Assembly: GCA_932521035.1 (NCBI GenBank)
Contig: OW051497.1
Span: forward strand, 9,052,001-9,116,000
DNA: 64,000 nucleotides
DNA from: Oscheius dolichura
Lineage: Eukaryota > Nematoda > Chromadorea > Rhabditida > Rhabditidae
Reading direction: 5' to 3'
This document shows positions 46,801 through 57,743 of the stretch, piece by piece. The translations under genes and the position numbers were made by a program. A model generated the notes under the pieces. It worked only from the letters and a program-made list of their open reading frames with translations, did no database searches and was not told the DNA's origin. Position 1 is the stretch's first letter; each line of letters opens with the position of its first letter.

Positions 46801-47631
46801 TTGAGAAGGCTCATTTCCTTTTTTAACGATTGCATTTTTTTTCGTTGAGATCCGTCGACGACGAGAAGAAATTATGTTCCCTATGTCCTAAACCGCGGCC
46901 CTGGCGTTTTTTAACCTTTCCGTATCTTATAGAAGATGGTAGGAAGTCGTCCTCACTTTCGAAATGCTCCGTGCCTCGCGTAGACGGTGTGTATCATAAG
47001 ATCGCCCTTCCGGAAATGAGTTGGACACATGGGGTTCCCTGTGCCTTTCAATTTGGGGATGGACACCTACTTGCCGTCTAGTTGGGTTGATCCCTCTCCC
47101 GTCATACTTCCTCTCTAGATTTTTTTTCGGTCTAGTTAGTGTGTGGGCAGCTTATCTTCTTAAAACGTCTTCTAGTCCCTTTGATCGAAGGACTTTCTTC
47201 CTCGAGGTCAAAAAATATGTTTGTTTAATGAAGGAACTTCTAGGAACTGTCCTCTGCAAGAGTTCGTAATTACTTTTGCCGGAGTGACATTGTTTTTAAC
47301 TTTTCCTGAGTCAGTTTTAAAGAAAATCCTTCAGTTTGATGTAATGGCTATGGCAGTTCACAACAAACGCCTCAAATTGTCAACTGTCAGTCAGAAAGGG
47401 CGTGAGGAATAACACATCTTGGTAATAAACTCTTCCTCAAATAGCAGAATTGCGTAGTTCCTTGTCGGCGTGGGGGAGTTTCCTTCACCTTTTAATTCCT
47501 CCCACTTCCCTTGTAGCCCAGAAATAAGACGTTTTGTTCCTTCTCCGAAGAGGCAGAAAGTCATTTGGTATGCTCCGCCCCTCTTTTGAACTACTGTGTC
47601 TCCCAATCTCCCAAAAAAAACCCGTTTGCAG
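37812..47631. other. 9.8 kb gene-poor region upstream of the amine receptor
   Basis: By far the longest stretch without a recognisable gene. Open frames up to 134 codons occur but lack starts in context, splice partners and family motifs. The only part that looks coding is a minus-strand segment near 40620-40790 (listed separately). Much of it is T-rich on the plus strand. No terminal repeats, transposase motifs or RNA genes were seen by eye. It could be regulatory DNA of the receptor gene, old transposon remains, or a gene of tiny exons I cannot read. Confidence 0.5.
40611..40793 (-). other. isolated coding-like exon with heptad character
   Basis: On the minus strand a GTATTTTAG acceptor is followed by an open stretch reading ANQKNTLDYQKAQNTVAQ, IEEELRIAEVQDIPTSSTHE, then NKLVPPIFNGIELLPEKL. 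The first part has the spacing of an amphipathic or coiled-coil helix and codon use like the real genes. Just downstream another frame gives LIDEKAVYTELLGKYSIG before a GTAAGA donor, and DKVREITVRVRINPVGEYRG further on, but I could not join them. It may be an exon of an unresolved gene or a decayed one. Confidence 0.3.
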
Positions 47632-49460
47632 ATGGATGCGGTTAATTCTTCCTGTCCGGAAGGAGCAATTACAGTAGCATGCCTTTCCCTAGGTCAAGCA
47701 ATAGTCACTATAGCCAGTATGTTGACAGTCATGTTGGTGAGTCTCTTCCTTCCTATGGCTTGCTAATATCCTTCTTGTTTACAGATAATCGTCCTAGGAA
47801 ATTTATTAGTTGTCGTGACTGTGCATCAAGACAGAAAATTACGAGCTCAACGGCAAAATTGGCTTATTGTCTCGCTGGCTATAGCGGATCTCCTCGTCGG
47901 TCTTCTCGTCATGCCTTTAACTCTAATTTATGAAGTTATTGGAGAATGGAAGATGGGTAAGGAAAGGAACTCTTTTCTCTTAACAACAAATGCTTCCAGG
48001 TATGGTGCTCTGTGAAATGTGGCTGGCCCTGGATGTTCTCTTTGTCACGGCTTCAATTCTGCATATCTGCGCCATCTCCCTAGATCGCTACTTTTCCGTC
48101 ACATCCCCATTAACATATCCTGCAAAAAGAACACCTCGAAGGATGTTCATTTATATCGGTAAGTGGGCTGAGCTACGGCATCTGGACTAAGAAAAGGAAA
48201 TGTGTTAATCCTGTTTTCACAGCGGATGTTAACCTATTGCTCCCAGATTAAAAAAGAAGTTCTTTTAAAGAACTACGGCTAGAAAACAATAAGGATTATG
48301 TTGCAGGGGTGTCATGGGTCGTGTCGCTGCTCATCTGTCTGCCACCTATTTTTGGCTGGAGGCCGGAAAGGGAGCCTGGACAGTGCACCCTTAGTACGGA
48401 TATAGGTAATTAAGAGGGCAGAGAACTCTGCAATTGTTTCCTTTCCAGGTTATGTCCTATATTCGTCACTGGGGTCCTTCTACATCCCTGTGATTATTTT
48501 AATCATTGTTTACGCGAAGATCTACTCAATTACGATACGACATTCGAGGCAACGCAGGAAGGAAAATGATAGAAGGGACAAGACCATCGAGAAGTTCACT
48601 AAGAAATACGGTTGGTTGTTATAATCTGATCTCATTGCTTTGGATATCCGAACCAAATTTAGTCAGCCACGGGCCATGAATAGAGTCCACCCCTGTCTAG
48701 TAGACTTCCTGAAAATGTTTCAAATGCGCCCGATTAACTTCCTCCTTTTCAGAAAAACCACTCGTCGAATTGGAGCTGATGGAAGAAAATTCAGACCCTA
48801 TTGAAGATAATCTCGTAAATGGCGAGCAGAAGGTAACCGATAAACTTTGACCCGAAAACATCCTCTCTCTTATTAGGATTCTCTCAACAGCTGGCAAGTC
48901 TCACGCAAAGTATCCGAGGAGGACATCCACTCAGGGAAGAAGAAGGTCTCCTTTTCCAATGTCATGCCCGTGGTAAGAGAGCTCGTTATCTATATTTAGA
49001 CAGAAGATATTTCAGGTAACACTGGCCCAAGATGGAAAGGTTCCTTCTCAAAAGAGCGACGTCGATAGAACAGCTGAAAAACGCAGACGAAAATTGAAAG
49101 CTAAGGAACGCCAGGCCACCCTCCTTCTTGGGATCATTCTATCTGCTTTTATTCTCAGCTGGCTTCCATTTTTTGTGAGTTATTTTCTCTTTCAAAGTTG
49201 AATCAGGTTGTCATTTCAGGTTATGTATGTAATTGGAGCATTTGGTTATGAATCACCTGCTGTTATTTTCAAGTTCTTTTTCTGGCTAGGATACTGTAAG
49301 TGCTCTCACCCCCTCAATTAATCATATCCTCTTTTTAGGTAATAGTGGTATCAACCCTGTCATTTATACAGTCTTTAATCGGGAATTTAAACGAGGTCTT
49401 TGTCGTCAATTACGAAAATTAGAGAGATATATGAGTCCGTTCAGTGATATTTACAAATAA
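47632..49460 (+). CDS. biogenic-amine GPCR, tyramine/octopamine receptor-like
   Basis: Class A seven-helix receptor. [11 protein letters not shown] with an NSS glycosylation site opens the chain directly after CCGTTTGCAG, a trans-splice-like acceptor. Landmarks: [10 protein letters not shown] (TM1), [15 protein letters not shown] (TM2), [14 protein letters not shown] with the amine-binding Asp (TM3), [19 protein letters not shown] (DRY and loop 2), [14 protein letters not shown] with serines (TM5), [15 protein letters not shown] (TM6) and [13 protein letters not shown] (TM7). The third loop, on small exons, ends in [10 protein letters not shown]. The tail is short ([13 protein letters not shown]) as in alpha-2-like, tyramine and octopamine receptors. 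The TM6 cysteine common in the family is Ser here. Eight or more introns of about 40-50 nt, with one near 125 nt. The exact amine cannot be told from sequence; loop and TM5 match tyramine/octopamine types best. Confidence 0.9.
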
Positions 49461-49840
49461 CCCGCCTTGGTCTTGTCTCCCTTCTCCATCCCCCAATCTC
49501 CCACTACGGCTAAATAAATATTTTCAATTAATTTGTATCCTGTTTAGGGATAAACACTTAAGCGATATAATAGCTTGTAGCGGCCAAAACAATATAAGGA
49601 GTAATCAATTGTTCCACTGGGACTGGAGGTAAACATAGAAAGGGAACAATGGGGATAACTTCTTAATGAAAAACAAAGAGTATCGTCCTGATCTTTCTCC
49701 TCTCTGAATTACTTTCACAGCGTCACCAGCGATATCTCGAAAATGGATCTTCATGCTCTCTGCTCTTTAAAGGACGACAAAATACACGCAATGTAATAAA
49801 ATATTTATTATCTCTTTCGATGGCCACAAATGACAAATTT
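49461..49840. other. intergenic between convergent genes
   Basis: The 3' flanks of the amine receptor (plus) and the docking protein gene (minus) meet here. AT-rich with AATAAA-like motifs near 49514 and 49795; no gene seen. Confidence 0.5.
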
Positions 49841-52800
49841 TCACACATTCAATTGTGTCATAGAGCTGCTGCCCCCGGAGGCCCGTTTGCTCCGCCTTAC
49901 TTTTCTATATTTCTTGAAGAAACCCTGCTTCGGGGACTGATCAACAGACAACGAGTCAGAGTTACTGGAGCCTTGGCCCTGAAAGAGAATTTGATCCTTT
50001 GATAGAGGATACGGTAGACTACCTGCGACTGTCTCCGAACAATGGGCACCCCCGTCATGGAAGAGGATTTAGACAGAGGCGTCTGCGTATTAGTCGCCTG
50101 GAATAGAAGAATGTAGCTGCTTAGGATCAAGGGCACTTACATGTACCGCCTGAGTCGTCACAGGATCGATGACGATATAATCTGTAGATTGTTTCGAAGC
50201 CATTGAGCTGTTCGAGTCGGAGGAGGGCGGCTGCATAGGGAGCTCAATATAGTTTGCAAACACCGTCCTATGACTTGCAGCACTTGCTAAATAGATATAT
50301 CCCATTGCTACCAAAGGGTCTACCAAGGGAATGCTGCGAAGCGTTTGTATTCCTCGCAGTTCTCATCTGATTCGGCCTGGGAGAGAAGGACCGTGCTGTC
50401 TGTTCAGAATTGCACGATTCCACAGAAGAGGACGGAACCAAACAGATCTAAAAAGAAGCTCGTTTCAATTTGCAAAATTTCCTACGACATGCGGTTCCAA
50501 ATGAATGTATGTTCCATCTGCAGACAATTTTGGAGCTGTCACCCGTGGCGGGGAGTTGCGTTTCTTCCTTATGGATATCCTAGACCTGGCGTCAGAGCTA
50601 AGTGACTCAGCCGAGGACCTTTAACCTCATTTAAATAGAACCTGAAGGAAAATTTACCTTGTCATGTCAGAATGAGAGTTCGAGTTCCTAGACAGGGGAA
50701 GAGGCAATGTCGTCAAATGGTGCTTCGTGTCGGGCTCGGACCAGGCAGTGTCTGCCCTACTTATTGGCCGGGAGGAGCCCTCCTTCTCGGAAAGAACGAC
50801 TCCATCCGGAAGAACGCCGTCTAGATTAATCTGAAGAGAAATTACCAATAGTGAAAGAAAACCAACAAGTGCAATAAAGAGATAACCTGCCACCAAAAAT
50901 ACCCACCTTATGGAAACTCACGTTCGATGTTCTTCTGTCTGTCATTTTCAGTTTCTCCTGCCCTCTACTCACAGCTGATGCAATACCTATAATCGTAAGT
51001 GCTATAATGTGGACGTGGTCTAGAACTACCATCAACTTTTCCAATTTTAGGCGGCCTGGGTGGAGCAGCCTTTGGTTTTTCAGGTTCCTTGGGCTCCTCT
51101 TCCTCCTTGATTGAGTCCTCCTTGGGGATGGAGGTCTGTTGACCTTGATACATGTGAGTTCCTCTGTCTCCATCATATTTCTACATTTATCATTGTCTCT
51201 GTTCGTCTTCTGTTTTTGCTTACTGTGAACGAGCCCCTAATTTTTCTTCTGGCTAAAATGGCTCCAACTCCGCTTCGACTTTTCATAAGAACAATGTCGT
51301 TTGGAACTTGTACCAATCCTTGAGGTGGATGACTCAAACCACTGAGCATTGGTTGAGATCGCTGAAATCATTTTCCTCGAAATGATGTGAACTAATCAAC
51401 ATACCGTCATTTGGTGGCAGCTGACATTTAGGGCAGGTGGATTGTCATCTGTTTCACTACTCGACGACCCACGATGAAACTGAATAAACTATCATAGAAC
51501 AGGAATCTAACCACGATTACCATATTTACAGTATTAGAGAAATGCAAAGCACCCGTGCTTGATGATTTTTGAATATTTTTCTATAATCAATAGATGAATA
51601 CAATGAAAACGGGTGGAACAACCTGTTTTGGAGTTTTGAGATCACTTTGAGACTTTAATTTAAAAGCTGAAAAGAATTTTTTGGCTCTTCGCCAATTGTC
51701 GTGTTTTGACCCTTCTTCAGGCTGCTCCTGTGTCTGGAAGTCGGGATTGGAACGGCCTCTGATGTTGGAAATCCCCCGACTGGAAAAGGAAATAAAGAGG
51801 AAAGGGGAAGGGGCCACCTTGTGGATGGAAAGGCCTGATGACTCTGCACAGAATTGTCCGACCGTCGTCTTATGACATCCTGGTTTTCGTACCAATCCTG
51901 GTCAGGGTCCGTCTCTTCCACCACTAGAACAAGGGGTCTAGCCTACACGGAAGGACTAACCATGCGCAACACCATGATGAATCTGCACATTCACATAATC
52001 CGGCATAGAGTAGCACCGTAGCCCGACGTGGTTAACATCGGCATAGGCCTGATCTTCTGGATAAGTTCCGTTATACATAATATTACAGTACACCGGATGG
52101 TCATCCACACTCCTCGTCGAAGGAACCGAGGTTTTTGCTGACAAAACTTCTCTCTCTGAAATGTGTCAGGATATGTCAGTCTTTGTTTTAACTACCATTT
52201 TCACTGTACCTTCGACCATTGGAGTAATAATTTGGTCCAACATTTACGTAATGTACTGATGATGAATTAACAATCGAGGCCTTCTGAATATTTCCCCGAT
52301 TTTGATTGGGAATCATATTGCAGTAATAAGCAGCGGCTGAAAGGTTACTCGTCACGTCTAGAGAGATTTAACTGACTGGAATTTGCACGAGACACTGGGC
52401 GGCAGGGGAGATTTTCATAGTCAGAGGTTCCATTGTTATAATAACCAGGAGGGAAATAACTGAAACATTACTACGGTAAGCAAACAAGAAAACCCCTACC
52501 CTGATTTGGAAATACCCTTAGGCAGCGTCATCCTCGTATTTTGATTTATCCTGTGACTATGTTGAGGTTCGGGAGTTCGCATCAAGCTGGCCAAGTCAGA
52601 CATATTTACAGTGAATTGTGAGGTATGATCTCCAAATGAGCGTTTCTTCTCCTCCCTTGGCATCCAATCCCCCTCAAACTGTTCTCTGTTCAAGAGTTTG
52701 GCCAATGCTCCCTAAAGCGTCATTCATTTCCGTAGCAGATGAACTCACATCAATCCTCGCAGCACCTAGACATTTCTTAAAGTGTGGACTTTTCGGGCAC

Positions 52801-53991
52801 AGGAGGACCACTTTATCATCAGGTTTCTCGGTACCGTACCAAATGCAAATTAAGTTATTCTCCTCGACGTCTATCCTATGATGACGGAGGTCGATGAGGG
52901 TTAGGAGTTCCTGCGGTCTTCCATAGACAACTCCCAGTTGACCTTCCTAAATTCACCCTTTTTTTCTTTTAAAGGAATGTTCAAGACCTTCACATGACAG
53001 CGAACTTCTTTTAACAACGCGTGAGTACACTTCCAAGATGGCGGTATCTTCTTCAACTGCATGTAAAAAGAAACGGCTGGAATTCCGTTTATATCCGCGT
53101 TTATGGCCTCCTTACTCTGCCCACAGATATTTTTCAGCCATGCTTCCCATACCACTAAATTTTCAGCAAGGTCGAACGACATCATCAGGCAGACTTCAGC
53201 TGTTATGAGGGATAAAGTATTCCGCCGCTTTTTGTATTCAAAGCCTAAACACAAAGAACAATCTAATTCAGATTACGGTAATTAACGCGTTTCGTTTTTT
53301 TGCCACGCTAAATCCATCAAATTTTACGCAACAGATCTGTCAATATAACAGAGTGTGTCGCGCGGAAGAAAATGGATTTCTATCCGTTTGACAGATTAGG
53401 CGCCAGGATCGTACGGAATTTGTCCAAGATAAATTGGATAACAAGCGTGGAACATTGCGATATTGCACAAATCGGGGAGGTCACCACATGTATAGCTGTT
53501 GCTAATTTGGGCAAAATACAGATAGCAGGAAGGTTACAGTATTAAACAGGAAGAGCGCTTAAAATTCAAGGAATGGCGGTAAAGAAAAGTCTTGCGCTCC
53601 TAAAATAAAGAAGGAATGCACAAATGAAAGGATTTCAAGTAAGGATAGACAATAGCCGGTGATTACAGTACATTGTTTAAGTTTACCGACTCACCGCTTT
53701 CATATCCAACATAATTGGTCAAGACTAAACTGAATTTATAGCTATTCTTCTGTTTCTCCTTCTTATTCTTGTAAATAAACAGAATAGGATCGTTCAGATC
53801 AGCATGTTTCCGGCACATGATGTATCTTTTGACCCACTGTAAACACGTTTCTTATGTTCTGACTGTTGCAATATTGGACAGGACAGAGTCTCGGAGAAGG
53901 AGGGAGAACTCACTTTTCCCCTATGCAACACCTTATGTGTTGACTCGATACTCAGTCCATTATTATTCAAATCCACCGTCTCTTTCATCAT
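49841..53991 (-). CDS. IRS/DOK-like docking adaptor: PH, PTB-like domain and phosphotyrosine tail
   Basis: Cytosolic scaffold of the insulin-receptor-substrate/DOK kind, which docks on an activated tyrosine kinase and recruits SH2 proteins. It starts MMKETVDLNNNGLSIEST at 53991. A PH domain follows: HKVLHRGKWVKRYIMCRK, LFIYKNKKEKQK, SFDLAENLVVWEAWL with the invariant late Trp. Next is a PTB-like region (CHVKVLNIPLKE, ELLTLIDLRHHRIDVEENN, LICIWYGTEKP), joined by a 32-nt intron (52911-52942). The tail holds many candidate docking tyrosines: YCNM, YVNV (twice), YENL, YCNI, YADV, YIHL, YIEL, YIVI, so both YxN (Grb2-type) and YxxM (PI3K-type) sites. A proline motif AAPPRPPKIGK could bind SH3 domains. 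It ends with a basic stretch FFKKYRKVRRSKRASGG and stops at 49841. IRS and DOK cannot be separated with confidence; YxxM and YIEL favour IRS. The C-terminal exon order (50.0-51.1 kb) is the least certain part. Confidence 0.75.
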
Positions 53992-54845
53992 TAGAAAAGC
54001 ACATCTGTTATGGCATCTGAACGGAGAGTAAATAGGGACGGAGTGATAAGATTTTAAGGAAAAATGATTGGAAATACAGGAGTGATGAGACCGGGGGGAC
54101 AACTGTCAACTCTCTCTCAAGGACCTATCAACAAGGGTGTGAAAATGATGGTTTTCTACCCTGATGAAAAAGATAGATATGGACAGGGGGGCAATTGATC
54201 AGATCAGGAAACGTCAAGAGAAGACGAGAGGGGGTAGCGCAAATTATCGATAGCTTCGGTCGCAAATGAACGAGATGGCGGGGAGAGAGGGGCCATTCGT
54301 TGAAGCAAAGTCGGTTTTAGGGCCTGTCTCTTCTCTTTCTCGCTCTCTCCGAGAGATAGAGAGACGACGTTTTTATCCGAAATCCTAATAAAACACTAAT
54401 GAAATTAAGTCAATGTCGGAGTTCTTTTTGTAGAAAGAAGTCAGAGAGAGGAGACAGTCAAGACCACTGATACTGGAACACGCTCCCAGTCTCTCTCACT
54501 GGTTTCCTTTAAAATAAAACAACTGTTTGACTAAGAACGACAAAATACCAGAATCGATAAAATCAGATGTACTCATGGGAAGAGAGTCCCGACGAGAATT
54601 ATATGAAGACAGGTTTCTTTCCCAACCGTCAGTTACAAGGTGATGACCTTTTGTCTGTCAGTCTATGTCGGCTCTCCTAATCATCTTTTTTCTTTTCTTT
54701 TTCTGTCTTAACATCCGTGTTGTCTTTTTTACACACTGGAAAAGACGATAAACGTGAGGGGCGCATTACCCGAATTCCAAGCTATCAGTGAGGGTGACCT
54801 TCACTGTCACCCAGATTAAAAGGAAGCCGAGGTGATAATTAATAT
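53992..54845. other. intergenic, promoter side of the docking adaptor
   Basis: Contains runs of CT and GA, including a small self-complementary stretch CTCTCTCCGAGAGATAGAGAG-like around 54342-54364. No gene seen. Confidence 0.45.
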
Positions 54846-56296
54846 TCATCGACGCACACAGATAAATTTTATCTTGTTCGGTGTCTTTGGCTGCTGGCCT
54901 GTCAGTCCCGTCATGGAAGAAAGGGGCATCTTTACGCTGCTTGTTCCCATTCGAGGCTTCTTTGCTCTGACACAACTGAAAAGGGAAAATTTTGCAGGAG
55001 AGAATTACTCCAATACCAGAATAGAAGCGCCTTTATGTGGTTCCTCAATGTCCTAGACAAGCCAACAATCAGCCATGCACCTATCCCGCCATAGAGATCA
55101 TTTAAAGCATTGTAGATTAAATAGAATACCTGAAAATGATAGTTAAATGATTAGAAGAGATTAGACGGTGTTACGGTATCCCCCTTTACGTATTGTATTT
55201 TATCAGGGACAGCTAGGAGCCATACGGTATCGTTAGATTTCCTTACCTTCGTATTTGTATAAGGATTAATGGCAAATGTATAGATGATATAAAAGTAGTA
55301 GGCAAGTTCAATGACACAGGTAACACCCGAGATTATGGCCAAGTTATTCTCCTGTCTTTGTTTTTCGCTTAAAACCTTTTGATTTGCTGATGATGCCGCG
55401 ATCAGCGACCTCTGAACAGGAAAGTAATCGAAACGTCACGTGGAAGTGACTAACCGTTCGGTACTTCCGCCGGAAGACGTACAACATTGTAATGTTGGTT
55501 GCAATTATGATGAGGACAATTACAGTGTCAAAGGCGTACGCCATCTTGAAGAACCACGCTCGGAAGTCCAAATCGGAGAATTGAATGTAATATCTGAAAT
55601 AAGAAATTCAACTGTATGTCTTTCCTATAAAAGTGTAGTATGGAAATTTTCTGACATGACTTACCCTCCTGATTGAAGCTTCCAGTAGAATTCTTGATTT
55701 ATAAGACAGCATGCTCCATAGAACCCTAACCCGATTTGCAGGACAAAGACGATATTCGCCCAAGAAGATCTCCAAATCTGAATAATAAACTGTATTTCTG
55801 ACTTTGTTTCCCTCGCTACCTGCTTGTGTTTCATGGGACTACAAACAGCCGTGGCTCTGTTCAACGCCAGCAACATGACTGTTATTCCCTGACTGAACCG
55901 TGTACCCCATGCCAGGATTAGGTACAGGTGTCCTATGTGTGTCCCATGCCCAACGTAGAACTCCACAAACCAGCTGTAAATGGTAGTTGATTTACGACAG
56001 ATTGAGTGCGACTGTACCCCTTAGCTGGGAAGATTGCACCGAGATAATTATTAGCCATGGCTAGGATGTCTATTATTCCACCGATCATAAAAATCTTGTA
56101 GAACATGCCTAGAAAGTAACAGTTTTTAATGTAATCACTTAAACTAACCGTGATATGTTCGCTTCCTCAAAAGAATCATAATAAATACAACAATTGCATA
56201 TAAGGGGATTGTGAGCACCACGAAGACCATGAAACTGTAGGAGACAATTGTTTCCAACAGAGGAAACCATTCTGGTAGGGTGCCATTTGTTGCCAT
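54846..56296 (-). CDS. serpentine chemoreceptor, Srg/Srv-like nematode GPCR
   Basis: Seven-helix receptor of the nematode chemosensory Srg superfamily, probably class Srv. The start MATNGTLPEWFPLL carries an NGT glycosylation site and follows an AGCTCTTTTCAG acceptor by one base, as for trans-splicing. Helix-rich segments follow in order: SYSFMVFVVLTIPLYAIVVF, MFYKIFMIGGIIDILAM, TRFSQGITVMLLALNR, SSWANIVFVLQIGLGFYG, FDTVIVLIIIATNITML, LAIISGVTCVIELAYYFY and VFYLIYNALNDLYGG. Family hallmarks are LALNRATAVCSPMKHKQ followed by IW, where class A receptors have DRY, and the NDLY end of TM7. The C-terminus depends on whether the 44 nt from GTATTGG to CTTTTCAG (about 55010-54967) are an intron. If so the tail is longer and ends at 54846; if not, the stop is about 90 bases earlier. 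A ligand cannot be inferred. Confidence 0.85.
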
Positions 56297-57743
56297 ACTG
56301 AAAAGAGCTTCTTTAATTGCTTCAAGACCATTAGAAAAGAAAAAATTCTGGAGGAGGTAATTCTGATCAACCTGAGGGGGAAGAGAACTTTTAAAAGAAG
56401 TAAACGAAATGTAAACTTGGAGTGAATAGCCACCAGATTAATGTGTTCAGATGTTGACTTTGTTAATAAAGAGGATATTGTCCAGACATTTTAATGAATT
56501 ATAAATTAGAGGAGGAGAACTCCCATTATCCGAGAGGGGGAATACTTCCTCGGAGTTTGATGCAAGCTCTAATTATGATGACTTGTAGTATAAAACGAAA
56601 TTGTAAGAACTCGTTAGTCCCTATTTAAATAGATCAAAATATACAACTCTAAGAATAGGTTAGGCTCATGACACCCTCTCTTATACGGAATACTTGCACA
56701 AAGCACAGGATATTTCTAACCTTTTCTACCGTAATCGTTTTGTTAACTTATCAACGGGTATTTCTTATTAAAGTTTTCGTAGTTTATTCTTTCTGCGAAT
56801 ACTTTTTCGCAACAGGTGGAGGTGACGGTGGCAGTTGAAGTCATGCGCAGAATTCGAAAACGCAAATCATACTCATTCGACTAGGGAATAGACTAGCCAT
56901 TAAAGGACGCATATCTACAGGAGAAGCTATGCCCCAAAACAATGCATATCAGCTAATCTCTAATAAAGCATATTTTCTTAAATAGCTCATAGTTACCAAA
57001 AAACTGTTGTTCTCTCATTGATATGGAAACCGAGACATTAACATCCTATTTACAGTTCTGTTTTTCTTAGTAAATCAAAAAGCAATTTCTTCCAAACAAG
57101 TCATAAGGCCAACCAGACCATATATAAAGAAACCAAAAACATTTGTACCCTTCTATTTCTTGCAAGAGTCTTCTAGAAGCTTCCCCAGACAGTTTTCCGG
57201 ACTTTTTATCATTTGCGCACTTGCACCATACATGTTATCGCGTTTTCCTTGAAACGATTAGACAAGGAAGCTGAACAATTTGATCGTGAGAAATGATGTT
57301 TATTTAGGGTCAATTGTGCCCCCTCGCTATACTTTCTTCTTTTGGGATTAACGATTGGACTTAATTGAATGACATGTGTCTCTTGCTCATCTAACCACGC
57401 CTACAAGCATGATAACAGCGTGGATCCGCAAATATTCGGGTTAGGAATCACGTGCCTTACGGTAAAAGGACTCTAGATCAACTGCGTCACGTCAACGTCG
57501 CGTTGTCGCTTGCGCAGTATAATGCACGGGTTGGGGACAGTCTGATCGCTTTCCTAACCAGGATCATCACGCTTTGCCCAACAACTGTCGACGAAACACT
57601 CTCCTGCTTTGGAATAGGGTGCAGCACCTGACAATAGCAACAGTGATCAGCGTCACCTACATAAACCTTTGTTTTATTTGTCTTCCTATCCTTTTTTCAA
57701 ATTGTTCACTGCTTTTCTAAAACGAAAGATTTCAGACTCCAGC
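56297..57743. other. 1.4 kb intergenic region between divergent genes
   Basis: Shared upstream region of the chemoreceptor (minus) and the amidinohydrolase (plus). A GATTTCAG acceptor ends nine bases before the ATG at 57744. No coding stretch recognised. Confidence 0.5.
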
